Assembly (NCBI GenBank): GCA_030652035.1
Contig: JAUSBJ010000035.1
Coordinates: 310,001 to 374,000, forward strand
Length of the DNA: 64,000 bases
Direction: 5' to 3'
Source of the DNA: Sulfurimicrobium sp.
GTDB lineage: Bacteria > Pseudomonadota > Gammaproteobacteria > Burkholderiales > Sulfuricellaceae
The notes beneath the pieces were generated by a model that was not told where the DNA came from, did not search any database, and saw only the letters and a list, made by a program, of their open reading frames with translations. The position numbers and the translations under genes were made by a program. The number at the start of each line of letters is the position of its first letter. Within the stretch, counting starts at the first letter, position 1. Below are positions 1 to 10,429 of the stretch, piece after piece.

Positions 1-861
1 GGGACCTGGCATCCACTCCATCATTAGCGCCATCAGATAAGACAGCTGTGGCGATAGATTGATGATTTTGCGGTTGTGGCCAGTCAGTTTGGCGACCAGT
101 TCGACCAACTCGCGCAAGGTATAAACCTTGGGGCCGCACAAATCATAACGCTGCCCAAATGTAGCCTGGTTATTGAGGCTTGCAACAAACGCCTGCGCCA
201 CGTCTTCCACAAAAACCGGCTGAAATTTTGCGTTCGGACCAGCCAGCGGCAGCACTGGAGCAATTTTCAGCAAACCGGCGAACATGTTGATGAAGCTGTC
301 CTCGCGCCCGAAAATCACGGAAGGCCGGAACACGGTCACAGCCAGTCCATAGCCATGCACGAATTTCGGTCCGTTGAGGTACCAGTTTTCATTTTCGCTG
401 TGCTGCATGCCAGCTTCGCGCACAATCGTCTCACCCAGCCCCTTGGAACGGAGATAGCCACTTGACGCATTGGGGTCGGCATTGAGCGCACTCATGTGCA
501 GCAGGCGCTTGACCCCCGAGGCGGCACAGGCATGAACAATTTTGCGCGGCAATTCCACATGGACTTCGTGAAAGTCCCCGCGCCGCGCCATGGGCTTATC
601 CACCCGGCTCGGCTTTTCCTCCCTCAATATGCCCACCAGATTGATCACGGCATCCATGCCAGAAAAATGGCGATTCAGCTCGGATGGATCAAAAATATTG
701 GCTTCCACCACTTCAACCTTGGGCAGAACAGAAACATTCTTGGCATGGTCGCGCTTGCTGGTCAGGACTCGAACCGCATATCCCGCCATTTCCAGCTTGT
801 TCACAAGATGAATGCCGACAAAACCTGCACCACCCAAGACACATACTTTCTTGATATTCAT
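1..861 (-). CDS. Complex I NDUFA9-like / NAD(P)-binding epimerase-type protein (3' end outside window)
   Basis: Reverse-strand reading from CAT at 859-861 gives MNIKKVCVLGGAGFVGIHLVNKLEMAGYAVRVLTS..., a Rossmann GGAGFVG motif; open to the left window edge, hence absent from the ORF track. Confidence 0.85.
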   Translation of the reverse strand, partial: MNIKKVCVLGGAGFVGIHLVNKLEMAGYAVRVLTSKRDHAKNVSVLPKVEVVEANIFDPSELNRHFSGMDAVINLVGILREEKPSRVDKPMARRGDFHEVHVELPRKIVHACAASGVKRLLHMSALNADPNASSGYLRSKGLGETIVREAGMQHSENENWYLNGPKFVHGYGLAVTVFRPSVIFGREDSFINMFAGLLKIAPVLPLAGPNAKFQPVFVEDVAQAFVASLNNQATFGQRYDLCGPKVYTLRELVELVAKLTGHNRKIINLSPQLSYLMALMMEWMPGP

Positions 862-1004
862 AACGTATTTGTCGCTTTCTGTAGAAAATGTCTGATCTGC
901 TTAGTTCACCATAAGGTCACTAAAACCTCGCACCATTCGAAACAAAATATGCCCATAACCGTTTTTTATAAAGAAGATAATTCTAGCCTGATACCGCCCG
1001 CCCG

Positions 1005-2963
1005 TCACGGGTCACAGGAAGGGCTCCGCTCATCGGGGTTCTGACAATCGTTTTTTGCATCCTTGCCTGCAATTGTCCCTAAGCGCTGTCTCAAAGGCAC
1101 GATTTGGCGTCCAAAGCGATTTGCATAATAACTGGCATTGCTCATTACCTTCTGCACATAGCCACGGGTTTCCGTGAAAGGAATGGATTCCGTGTAAATC
1201 GCCCCCTCCAGCGCTTTCTCATCCTTCCAGCGTCGGGCTCGCGACGGTCCGGCATTGTAGGAGGCAGTGGCGAGCACCGGCTGGCCATCATTGGTGTCGA
1301 GCACATATCTCAGATAGTACGTGCCAAAGGAAATATTGGTATCGATCTGGTTGACCAGACTCTGACGGAAGTGCTTCATACCCATCCGGCTGGCAATCCA
1401 CTTGGCTGTAGCCGGCATCAACTGCATCAGGCCGGAGGCACCCACACTTGAGCGCGCGTGCTGCACAAAACGGCTTTCCTGACGAATCAGGCCATATATC
1501 CACGCCTCATCCAGTTCATGCTCTCGGGCATAAGCCTGCATCAAATCACGATGAGGTGCAGGGTAACGCAAGCTGAAATCATGCCGGGCGCGGGTTTTGT
1601 CGGCGGTATTGATGGCGCGATCAAGCCAGTTGTTGCGCTTTGCCAGTTCAGCTGCCGCCAGCAGTTGCTCATCGCCGAAATTGCGGGTCGACCACAGCCA
1701 TTCCCGGTTTGCCTCGGTTCTCTGGTCGAGCCGATAAAGCGCCAGCGCACGTTGAATACCGCGGATTTCCCTGATTTCCCTGATTTCATCTTCACTGGGC
1801 TCATAAGTGGAGGCAGGGTTACTGACGACCGCACCCAGTTCTTCGAGCGACAATTGACCATAAAAATTATGCTCCAGCGACAGGGGCGCCAGAATGGCAT
1901 TGGCAGCCGTTTTGTTTCCGATGCTCTTGAGCCCACGCGCCTTCCAATAACGCCACGCCCCCTGACTCTGCATCTCCTCCGGCATCGCTGCGATCCCGGA
2001 CAACACCTGCTGCCAGTCTTGAATCCGCAATGCAGCACGAACGCGCCAAGTCAACTGGAGTTCATTCATGGGCGTATCACCGGCCTCGCGGAACCATTGC
2101 AGAGCAATGGGATCATGCTTGCGCGCAGCGTGGAAAGCCATCTGACCCCACACATAACGCTGTTCCTCAGGGCTGAACTGTGTGCGTATCCGATCCCAGT
2201 ATGTTAGCGCGCTCATTGGCTGACTGCGGGCCAGGCGATAGATGGCGAACATGGCCAGTTCGCGTTCAGGCCGACCTTGTAGAGCAGCACTCCCGACATC
2301 AAGGAAACGTTGCGGATTCTCAGCCACCTTTTCCACTTCTCTTAAACCGGATTTTTGCGCCTCAGGCAAATCCAGGGCCGCCTGACGCGCCACGCTGACA
2401 TTTCCCAACTCAAGGGCAAGGCGAATGCGCGACCAGACGTCCTCGGTTTTCAACTCGCCTGCGGCGGTCATGGCTTCGAATACCGGCCTGCACGCTGCGG
2501 CAGACTCTGTCCCGCTCAACCACTTGCGCCGCCCCTCCTGAAACACGCCCGGGTCGTTGCGCTGCATCCGAGCCTGCAAGGCGAAGCAGGAAAGCTCGGC
2601 ATCATCATTACCGTCCAGCAAGGGATACTCTTCCAGAAAGAGCGCCCATTTCTGCTGCTGCCCCAACATCTTGAGCCAGTCGGCACGCAGGCGATCCGCA
2701 AGGTAGGAACCCGCATTCGCCGCAATATATCCACGGACTTCTGAAGGGCTGGCTTCTTTAAGCCGCATCAGAAGTTTGTAATACTCCAGATAGGGCGCCA
2801 ACACGTGATGCTCGAGGCGTTTTGCCGCCAAATTCAGGCGCGCTGCATCCCCCTTGCGGAATGCGTCACGCGCAGAAAGGAATTCATCATCCGCGCTGCC
2901 TGCGGCAGCATTCGCAAGAGAAAACAGCAACATGAAGAAAAACAGAAAAATGGATTTGAACAT
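1005..2963 (-). CDS. Soluble lytic murein transglycosylase (Slt70-like)
   Basis: Signal peptide MFKSIFLFFFMLLFSLANA; catalytic GLIRQESRF and GLMQLMPATA motifs. Start taken at 2963 rather than ORF start 3038. Confidence 0.9.
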   Translation of the reverse strand: MFKSIFLFFFMLLFSLANAAAGSADDEFLSARDAFRKGDAARLNLAAKRLEHHVLAPYLEYYKLLMRLKEASPSEVRGYIAANAGSYLADRLRADWLKMLGQQQKWALFLEEYPLLDGNDDAELSCFALQARMQRNDPGVFQEGRRKWLSGTESAAACRPVFEAMTAAGELKTEDVWSRIRLALELGNVSVARQAALDLPEAQKSGLREVEKVAENPQRFLDVGSAALQGRPERELAMFAIYRLARSQPMSALTYWDRIRTQFSPEEQRYVWGQMAFHAARKHDPIALQWFREAGDTPMNELQLTWRVRAALRIQDWQQVLSGIAAMPEEMQSQGAWRYWKARGLKSIGNKTAANAILAPLSLEHNFYGQLSLEELGAVVSNPASTYEPSEDEIREIREIRGIQRALALYRLDQRTEANREWLWSTRNFGDEQLLAAAELAKRNNWLDRAINTADKTRARHDFSLRYPAPHRDLMQAYAREHELDEAWIYGLIRQESRFVQHARSSVGASGLMQLMPATAKWIASRMGMKHFRQSLVNQIDTNISFGTYYLRYVLDTNDGQPVLATASYNAGPSRARRWKDEKALEGAIYTESIPFTETRGYVQKVMSNASYYANRFGRQIVPLRQRLGTIAGKDAKNDCQNPDERSPSCDP

Positions 2964-3093
2964 CGCGGAATACCTACATCCTGGCACTGCTGCGCCACGG
3001 GCGCATGAGGGTAAACTACTGCACTTGGAGGATAGCACGGAGCCATGGCTGCCAAATACAACGGGGCGGAATAGAAGTTACAACACGCTGGGT

Positions 3094-3260
3094 CTAGTGG
3101 TCTGCTTCGCAAATGCCGGAACATGAAAACGCGTCTTCCGGCCCCTGGCGGCGTTGCTCATCCTCGCAATAGGCGTGGCTATTGCTGCGGTTCGCGCCTT
3201 GCCACAGACCAGAATCCATCGTTTTCATCATGTTCCTTGATTTACGAAGCAGACCACTAG
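3094..3260. mobile_element. MITE-like palindromic element with terminal inverted repeats
   Basis: Left end CTAGTGGTCTGCTTCGCAAATGCCGGAACATGAAAACG; reverse complement of right end CTAGTGGTCTGCTTCGTAAATCAAGGAACATGATGAAAACG. Centre palindromic (GCAATAGGCGTGGCTATTGC). No transposase ORF. Confidence 0.75.
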
Positions 3261-3697
3261 CGCCTTGCATCCGCCCAGTTATTCGGGGTTTCATACAAGC
3301 GCACCTGCTCCAACCGAAGCTGGTTGGCATAACGATCGATATAGGCGGCATCAAGCAACTGAAATGCCACAGCAGCAAGATTTTCTGCTGTGGGCACCAC
3401 GTCCAGCACCACCGTCTTGTGCCCGGGCAATGTTGCCAGAAAAGCCACTACTTCAGCATCGCCCCGGTAGGCCAGAAAAGCATGATCCCACTGATTGACC
3501 ACCACTTCCTGAGCGATGGATTTGACCTCGGTAAAATCCATCACCATGCCCTGCTCGGATGCGCCCTCGGTAGCAATAATCTGCCCAGACAGGGTGATCT
3601 CTATTGCATAACGATGGCCATGAAGGTGGCGGCACTGACTGTTGTGGTTTGGGATACGGTGGCCGGCATCGAACTCCAGCCTGCGGGTAATCAGCAT
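3257..3697 (-). CDS. queD: 6-carboxytetrahydropterin synthase / 6-pyruvoyl-tetrahydropterin synthase family
   Basis: RRLEFDAGHRIPNHNSQCRHLHGHRYAIEITLSG with Zn-binding HLHGH motif. Confidence 0.88.
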   Translation of the reverse strand: MLITRRLEFDAGHRIPNHNSQCRHLHGHRYAIEITLSGQIIATEGASEQGMVMDFTEVKSIAQEVVVNQWDHAFLAYRGDAEVVAFLATLPGHKTVVLDVVPTAENLAAVAFQLLDAAYIDRYANQLRLEQVRLYETPNNWADARR

Positions 3698-3774
3698 GAA
3701 ATAGTGCGCTCAAAAAGTGAGCGCTGATTATAGCATTCTTGCCCGATGCGTCGTTCAGTGGTTCAATCGGCCCC

Positions 3775-4635
3775 ATGACCCAGCGTTCAATACCGCTCAG
3801 CACGCACGACCACAGCCGCGACAGCGCCGGGCTGACCTACGTTTACCCGGTCATTTCGCGCCGGGCCGGAGGCATATCCATAGGCATCAACCTGAATACC
3901 AACAACGCCTGCAACTGGCGCTGTATTTATTGCCAAGTGCCGGACTTGAGGCGCGGCAGTGCCCCACCGGTTGACTTGGCATTGCTGGAAAAGGAATTAC
4001 GTCATTTTTTGCATGAACTGCTGCACGGCAGCTTCATGACTGAGCACGTCGCGCCGGAAACAAGACGCCTGAACGACATTGCGCTTTCCGGCAATGGCGA
4101 GCCCACCAGCGCCGCTGAGTTCGAGCAGGTTATCGAACTGGTCGGACGAATTCTGGATGACTTCAGGCTAACTGGTCACATCAAATTGGTTTTGATCACG
4201 AATGGCAGCCTGATGCACCGACCGAACGTGCGCAGGGGACTCAAGAAAATGGCCCGCCTGAATGGGGAAGTGTGGTTCAAACTGGACAGCGCCACAGCAG
4301 AAGGCCGGCTACGAATCAACCATAGCCGCCAAAAACTGGAAACCGTCATAAGCAACCTGCGCACAGCGGCCAGCCTATGCCCCACCTGGATTCAGACCGC
4401 AGTTTTCGCGCTCGATGGGCAAGTACCAGATACCAGCGAACGAGAAGCCTACCTGGCCTTTCTGTCACACTGCCTGGATCGCGGCATCCCCTTGCGGGGT
4501 GTACTACTGTATGGCTTGGCGCGCCCATCCATGCAGCCGGAAGCCCCGCGCCTGACACACCTGCCCCAAGCCTGGATTGACGCTTTTACAGCAGACATCC
4601 GGGCACTGGGGCTAGAGACAAAAAGCAGCGCTTAG
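3775..4635 (+). CDS. Radical SAM protein
   Basis: CNWRCIYCQ (CxxxCxxC) cluster motif, then SGNGEPTSAAEFEQVIE and KLVLITNGSL. Start at 3775 (MTQRSIP...). Confidence 0.85.
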   Translation: MTQRSIPLSTHDHSRDSAGLTYVYPVISRRAGGISIGINLNTNNACNWRCIYCQVPDLRRGSAPPVDLALLEKELRHFLHELLHGSFMTEHVAPETRRLNDIALSGNGEPTSAAEFEQVIELVGRILDDFRLTGHIKLVLITNGSLMHRPNVRRGLKKMARLNGEVWFKLDSATAEGRLRINHSRQKLETVISNLRTAASLCPTWIQTAVFALDGQVPDTSEREAYLAFLSHCLDRGIPLRGVLLYGLARPSMQPEAPRLTHLPQAWIDAFTADIRALGLETKSSA

Positions 4636-4937
4636 TGCACATCCCCACTCTTGTGGGTAGAGCGCACAGCCTTCTTCATGCTCTTGTAAAGATCAGCATG
4701 AGATTGCTTCATGTACTCTACGATCTCGAAGTCTTCGCGTCGCACTTTGGTGAGATCAACATGCTCCATATGCACCAGGCGCAATAATTCGCGCACCGGT
4801 TTGGGCATATCCCGCCCACTCTCATAGCGCGACCCGCCGCTTTGAGTCACACCAATTTTAGTCCAGAATTCCTGCTGATTCATACCCAGTTTGCGCCGGA
4901 TTTCGCGGGGATTTGCAATCTTGTCAAAAAGTTTCAT
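4632..4937 (-). CDS. XRE-like helix-turn-helix transcriptional regulator
   Basis: REIRRKLGMNQQEFWTKIGVTQSGGSRYESGRDMPKPV HTH pattern. Confidence 0.75.
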   Translation of the reverse strand: MKLFDKIANPREIRRKLGMNQQEFWTKIGVTQSGGSRYESGRDMPKPVRELLRLVHMEHVDLTKVRREDFEIVEYMKQSHADLYKSMKKAVRSTHKSGDVH

Positions 4938-5163
4938 GGCTCCACACCTATATTAATCAACTGATTTAGAATGAATTATTTAAGCAACATCGAAAATGAC
5001 ATAAAGATATTACCACAGAATAATGGTTTCCCCTATAGACATTTCAATATTTTTCGTGGAAGCAGTTGCCTGTTTACCCCCTTTCCCCGCCCGGGGAAAA
5101 CACTAAGCCTCTCGTGTTATGTAAGCAATTAAGCTAGAATTCCTAATTTTTGCAGAGCTAGCG

Positions 5164-6405
5164 ATGGCATTAATTGTACAAAAATATGGCGGCACTTCTG
5201 TCGGCGATCCCGAACGGATCAAAAATGTCGCTCGCCGCATCGCCCGATTCCACGGCCAGGGACATCAAATCGTAGTTGCAGTATCCGCCATGAGCGGTGA
5301 AACCAACCGCCTCATCGCCCTTGCCAAGTCAGTTCAGGCCCATCCTGACCCGCGCGAACTGGACGTCATGGTTTCGACTGGAGAGCAAGTCACCATCGCC
5401 CTTCTCGCCATGGCCCTCAAGGAACTCGGCCTCAAGGCCAAAAGCTATACCGGCGCGCAAGTCCGCATCGTGACCGATAACGCCCACACCAAAGCGCGCA
5501 TCCTTTCCATCGACGAGAGCAGCATCCGCGCCGACCTCAACGACGGACAAGTCGTCGTCGTCGCCGGGTTCCAGGGTGTGGATGAAAACGGCAACATCAC
5601 CACGCTGGGCCGCGGCGGATCGGACACTACCGGTGTTGCACTGGCTGCTGCGCTCAAGGCAGACGAATGCCAGATATATACCGATGTGGACGGCGTTTAC
5701 ACCACCGACCCGCGCATCGTGCCTGAGGCGCGCCGCCTGGAAACCATTACCTTTGAAGAGATGCTTGAACTGGCCAGTCTGGGCTCCAAGGTATTGCAGA
5801 TCCGCTCGGTTGAATTCGCGGGAAAATACAAAGTAAAACTGCGTGTCCTGTCCAGCTTCGACGAGGGCGGCGACGGCACGCTGATCACATTTGAGGATGA
5901 CGACAACATGGAAAAAGCAATTATTTCGGGCATCGCCTTCAACCGTGACGAAGCCAAGATTACCGTGCTGGGCGCGCCAGACAAACCGGGTATCGCCTAT
6001 CAGATCCTGGGCCCGGTAGCTGAAGCCAATATTGATGTGGACATGATCATCCAGAACGTCGGCGCAGATGGCAGCACCGACTTTACCTTTACCGTACACC
6101 GCAACGAGTATGCCAAGGCTATCGGCATTCTGAAGAATGTTCAGGCTCACATCGGCGCACGCGAAGTTAGCGGCGACGACAAAATTGCCAAGGTTTCAGT
6201 GGTAGGTGTCGGCATGCGTTCGCACGTTGGCATTGCCAGCACCATGTTCCGCACCCTGGCCGAGGAAGGTATTAATATCCAGATGATCTCCACTTCAGAA
6301 ATCAAGATTTCGGTAGTCATTGACGAGAAATACCTGGAGCTGGCGGTGCGCGTTCTGCACAAGGCATTCAACCTCGAACAGAGCGGCTCTCCACTTCTGG
6401 CGTAG
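5164..6405 (+). CDS. lysC: Aspartate kinase
   Basis: MALIVQKYGGTSVGDPERIKNVARRI; C-terminal ACT repeats. Confidence 0.97.
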   Translation: MALIVQKYGGTSVGDPERIKNVARRIARFHGQGHQIVVAVSAMSGETNRLIALAKSVQAHPDPRELDVMVSTGEQVTIALLAMALKELGLKAKSYTGAQVRIVTDNAHTKARILSIDESSIRADLNDGQVVVVAGFQGVDENGNITTLGRGGSDTTGVALAAALKADECQIYTDVDGVYTTDPRIVPEARRLETITFEEMLELASLGSKVLQIRSVEFAGKYKVKLRVLSSFDEGGDGTLITFEDDDNMEKAIISGIAFNRDEAKITVLGAPDKPGIAYQILGPVAEANIDVDMIIQNVGADGSTDFTFTVHRNEYAKAIGILKNVQAHIGAREVSGDDKIAKVSVVGVGMRSHVGIASTMFRTLAEEGINIQMISTSEIKISVVIDEKYLELAVRVLHKAFNLEQSGSPLLA

Positions 6406-6424
6406 GGCTGGCCCCATACTCGAA

Positions 6425-6450
6425 GAGGGGCTTCGCGCCCCTTCTTTTTT
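6425..6450 (+). terminator. Rho-independent terminator after lysC
   Basis: GAGGGGCTTCGCGCCCCTTCTTTTTT stem-loop plus T-run. Confidence 0.8.
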
Positions 6451-6500
6451 GCGCGCCACCTCTGTATTATGAAATTCGTTAACCAGACATCACTCTGCCC

Positions 6501-7466
6501 ATGAAAACCATTTTTCTCGATTTTGAACAGCCAATCGCTGAGCTAGAATCAAAGATCGAAGAACTGCAAAATGTTCACGACGATTCCGATCTGGATATTT
6601 CGGAAGACATTGCCCGTCTGAACAAAAAAAGCCAGACACTCACCAAGGAAATCTACAGCAAACTTGGCGCGTGGCAAATTTCCCAGGTGGCACGCCACGC
6701 CCAGCGCCCCTACACGCTGGATTACCTGCAGAATATCTTTACCGACTTTGAAGAGTTACATGGCGACCGCGCCTACGCCGACGACCCGGCGATCGTCGGC
6801 GGATTAGCACGTTTCGACGGCCAATCGGTCATGGTGATTGGCCACCAGAAAGGTCGTGACACCAAGGAAAAGATTTACCGCAACTTTGGCATGCCCCGCC
6901 CAGAAGGTTACCGCAAGGCGCTACGCCTGATGCGCATGGCGGAGAAATTCGGCATCCCGGTGATGACCTTCATCGACACCCCTGGCGCCTACCCAGGCAT
7001 TGGCGCCGAAGAACGCGGACAATCCGAGGCCATCGCACGCAACCTCTACGTCATGTCTGAACTGCGCACGCCAATCATCTGCACCATCATTGGCGAGGGC
7101 GGTTCCGGCGGCGCCTTGGCGATCGGCGTGGGCGACGTCACCCTGATGTTGCAATATTCAAGCTACTCCGTCATTTCCCCAGAAGGATGCGCATCGATCC
7201 TGTGGAAGAGCGCAGACAAGGCACCCCAGGCAGCCGAAACGCTGGGCATCACCGCCAACCGTCTCAAATCCCTGGGCTTGATCGACAAGATTGTCAGTGA
7301 ACCCATCGGCGGCGCGCACCGCGACCCGGATGCCATGATGCAAACCCTCAGAAAAGCGCTGCAGGACAGCATGAACCTGATCCAGGAAAATCCGTCCCTG
7401 GATGAATTGCTGAAAGCCCGCTACCAGCGACTCATGAGCTATGGCAAGTTCAAAGAAACTGCCTGA
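6501..7466 (+). CDS. accA: Acetyl-CoA carboxylase carboxyltransferase subunit alpha
   Basis: [23 protein letters not shown]...; [16 protein letters not shown]. Confidence 0.97.
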   Translation: MKTIFLDFEQPIAELESKIEELQNVHDDSDLDISEDIARLNKKSQTLTKEIYSKLGAWQISQVARHAQRPYTLDYLQNIFTDFEELHGDRAYADDPAIVGGLARFDGQSVMVIGHQKGRDTKEKIYRNFGMPRPEGYRKALRLMRMAEKFGIPVMTFIDTPGAYPGIGAEERGQSEAIARNLYVMSELRTPIICTIIGEGGSGGALAIGVGDVTLMLQYSSYSVISPEGCASILWKSADKAPQAAETLGITANRLKSLGLIDKIVSEPIGGAHRDPDAMMQTLRKALQDSMNLIQENPSLDELLKARYQRLMSYGKFKETA

Positions 7467-8784
7467 AAACCTCGTCACTCAAGTTGCACTCGTATTAAGC
7501 CAGCGAGTCCGCCCAGGACAACACCTCGCACTAGGCCTTTCCGGCGGCCTCGACTCTGTCGTTCTGCTTGACCTGCTGGCACAGCTTCGGCCAACCCTGC
7601 AATTTCGACTTTCCGCCATCCACATCAACCACCAGCTCAGCCCCCATGCCGGAGACTGGGCCGACTTTTGTTCCACGCTTTGCCAGTCTTTCGCAGTTCC
7701 ACTGGATATCACCGTTGTACAGGTTCCCTTCCAGCCGGGCGACAGCCTGGAAGCGGTCGCCCGTACCGTGCGCCACGAGGCATTGGCACGCCACTCTGCG
7801 GATCATATCGTACTGGCCCACCATCTCGACGATCAGGCGGAAACCCTGCTGTTGCAACTCCTGCGCGGCTGCGGCGTGGATGGCGCCAGCGCCATGGCCG
7901 AACAGGGCGGCCGTCTACTGCGTCCACTCCTGAAAGCATCTCGCGCCCAGCTCGAGCAGCATGCCCGCCAGCGCGGCTTGAACTGGGTGGAGGACGAAAG
8001 TAATCTGGATACCCGCTTTGACCGCAACTTTATGCGCCACAGCTTATTGCCCGTGCTGGCGGAACGTTTCCCCGCCTATCGCGAAACCCTCCTGCGCGCC
8101 AGCCGTAACTTCTCCGAAAGCGCACAGTTGCAGGAAGAGCTGGCCCGCCACGATGCAGCCGGTGCCATACAGGATAGAAAGCTGTCTGTTCAGGCACTAG
8201 CGCGCCTTTCGTTACCGCGCGCCAAGAATCTGCTGCGCCATTTCCTGAAACTGCATGGCATCGCCGCGCCCAGTTCGACACGCCTGGAAGACATGCTGCA
8301 TCAATTGCTCAGCGCAAGGCAGGATGCACAAATCAGAATCCCGCTCGGACCAGTCGAACTCCGTCGCTTTCTCGGTCAAGCCTGGGTAATTCATCCGACC
8401 TTAAACTTGCCGGACCGCAGCCTTAGGCGGGCCTGGCAGGGCGAGAAAGAGCTCACACTAAATGAACTGGGAGGCACTTTGATTCTCTGGCCGGTTCATG
8501 GCCAGGGCATCAGTCGCGCACGACTGGAACAAGCACCGGTCACTCTGCGCCTGCGGCATGGCGGTGAGCGCCTGCAGCCTGATTGCCTGCGGCCTCGGCG
8601 AAGCCTGAAGAACCTTTTTCAGGAAACCGGAATCCCGCCCTGGATGCGCCAGACACTACCCTTGCTTTTCAGCGGGGAGCACATGGCTGCCGGACTGGGA
8701 ATAGGGATAGACTGCGCATATCAGGCACACCCTGACGAGCCGGGCATCATGCTTGAATGGAAATCGAACGGCAGCCTTGATTAG
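7441..8784 (+). CDS. tilS: tRNA(Ile)-lysidine synthetase
   Basis: [20 protein letters not shown]-loop; [17 protein letters not shown]. Confidence 0.95.
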   Translation: MASSKKLPENLVTQVALVLSQRVRPGQHLALGLSGGLDSVVLLDLLAQLRPTLQFRLSAIHINHQLSPHAGDWADFCSTLCQSFAVPLDITVVQVPFQPGDSLEAVARTVRHEALARHSADHIVLAHHLDDQAETLLLQLLRGCGVDGASAMAEQGGRLLRPLLKASRAQLEQHARQRGLNWVEDESNLDTRFDRNFMRHSLLPVLAERFPAYRETLLRASRNFSESAQLQEELARHDAAGAIQDRKLSVQALARLSLPRAKNLLRHFLKLHGIAAPSSTRLEDMLHQLLSARQDAQIRIPLGPVELRRFLGQAWVIHPTLNLPDRSLRRAWQGEKELTLNELGGTLILWPVHGQGISRARLEQAPVTLRLRHGGERLQPDCLRPRRSLKNLFQETGIPPWMRQTLPLLFSGEHMAAGLGIGIDCAYQAHPDEPGIMLEWKSNGSLD

Positions 8785-8850
8785 AGCAGGGCATCCCGAT
8801 AACATCGGGCGAATACGTTGATACCACATAGACAGGCTCAGGAGAATAAA

Positions 8851-9870
8851 ATGAAACTAAGTACAACATTGATGGCGGCACTGGTTCTGGGCGCAAGCAG
8901 CATGGCCCTGGCCGCTGACGAAATCGTGATCAAGTTCAGTCATGTGGTTGCCCCCGACACCCCCAAGGGAAGAGCAGCGGATAAATTCAAGCAACTGGCA
9001 GAAGAGCGCACCAAAGGCCGAGTCAAGGTCGAAGTCTACCCCAATAGCCAACTCTACAAGGACCGAGAGGAAATGGAAGCATTACAGCTCGGTGCGGTGC
9101 AGATGTTGGCCCCCTCCCTGTCCAAATTTCGCCCCATGGGTGCTCCCGAATTCGAACTCTTTGACCTGCCCTATATTTTTCCCAACTACGAGACCGTACA
9201 CCGTGTGATGGACGGGGAAGTCGGCAAGCGCATGTTTGCCAAACTTGAAACCAAAGGCCTCCAGGGCCTGGCATTCTGGGACAACGGTTTCAAGCAGATG
9301 AGCGCCAATAAGCCGCTGCGCACCATTGCCGATTTCAAGGGGCTGAAAATGCGCATTCAATCCTCCAAGGTGCTTGATGCACAGATGAAAGCCCTGGGCG
9401 CGAACCCTCAGGTCATGGCATTCTCCGAGGTTTATACTGCCTTGCAACAGGGCGTGGTGGACGGCACTGAGAACCCCCCCGACAACCTTTACACCCAAAA
9501 AATGCACGAAGTCCAGAAACATCTGACCGTATCCGATCATGGCTTCCTGGGTTATGCCGTGATCGTCAACAAGAAATTCTGGGAAGGCATTCCTTCTGAT
9601 ATCCGCGCCACACTTGAACAGGCCATGCAAGAAGCCAGCACTTTTGAACGCAATATCGCCAAAGCAGAAAACGACGATGCACTGAACAAGGTGCGTGCAG
9701 CAAAAACCACTGAAATCTACATCCTTCCCAACGAGGAACGAGCCAAATGGCATGCTGCATTTATGCCGGTACACAAGGAGTTTGAAGGTTCCATCGGCAG
9801 GGATCTGATCCAGATGGCTTATGCAATTGCCGCCCAGGTGCAGAAAGAGAAAGCAGCCGTCGGAAAATAG
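8851..9870 (+). CDS. TRAP transporter solute-binding protein (DctP family)
   Basis: Signal peptide, then DEIVIKFSHVVAPDTPKGRAADKFKQLAEERTKGRVKVEVYPNSQL; followed by DctQ and DctM genes. Confidence 0.93.
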   Translation: MKLSTTLMAALVLGASSMALAADEIVIKFSHVVAPDTPKGRAADKFKQLAEERTKGRVKVEVYPNSQLYKDREEMEALQLGAVQMLAPSLSKFRPMGAPEFELFDLPYIFPNYETVHRVMDGEVGKRMFAKLETKGLQGLAFWDNGFKQMSANKPLRTIADFKGLKMRIQSSKVLDAQMKALGANPQVMAFSEVYTALQQGVVDGTENPPDNLYTQKMHEVQKHLTVSDHGFLGYAVIVNKKFWEGIPSDIRATLEQAMQEASTFERNIAKAENDDALNKVRAAKTTEIYILPNEERAKWHAAFMPVHKEFEGSIGRDLIQMAYAIAAQVQKEKAAVGK

Positions 9871-9907
9871 GCGAGACTTCCGAGCCGAGGCCGGAGATCC
9901 CTGGGCC

Positions 9908-10429
9908 ATGTTCAACCGCCTCCTCAACCACCTTGAAGAATGGCTAATCAGCTTTCTTATGGCTGCCGCCACCTTGGTAGCCTTTGCTGCCGTAGCGCTG
10001 AGATACACCACCGGTAGCGGCATTAGCTGGGCCCAGGAACTGACCATCTACCTCTTTATCTGGATGGCGAAATTTGGCGCAGCCTATGGCGTGCGCACCG
10101 GAATCCATATCGGTGTGGATTTTGTGGTGAATGCGGCCAGCCCGCCGATCAAACGCCTTCTGGTCATTACTGCCATGTCACTGGGTGTAATTTTCACGGG
10201 TGTGATCGCTTTTTTCGGCGCACGCTGGGTGGTTTTCATCTACGGCACGGGGCAGATATCGCCCGATCTGGAATGGCCAATGTGGATCATTTACCTGGCC
10301 ATCCCCCTTGGTTCCGGCCTGATGTGCTACCGCTTTATCCAGGCAATGGCACTTTTCCTGAAAACCGGCCGCCTGCATAGCCACGGTGCAGCAGATGCCG
10401 TCCAAGAGGATCAGGAAGCGCTGCCATGA
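9908..10429 (+). CDS. TRAP transporter small permease (DctQ family)
   Basis: MFNRLLNHLEEWLISFLMAAATLVAFAAVALRYTTGSGISWAQELTIYLFIW. Confidence 0.9.
   Translation: MFNRLLNHLEEWLISFLMAAATLVAFAAVALRYTTGSGISWAQELTIYLFIWMAKFGAAYGVRTGIHIGVDFVVNAASPPIKRLLVITAMSLGVIFTGVIAFFGARWVVFIYGTGQISPDLEWPMWIIYLAIPLGSGLMCYRFIQAMALFLKTGRLHSHGAADAVQEDQEALP

Noticed and set aside
5082-5099. TTTCCCCGCCCGGGGAAA palindrome upstream of lysC
   Set aside because: Short perfect stem without a T-run or repeat elsewhere; may be a regulator site but unsupported.
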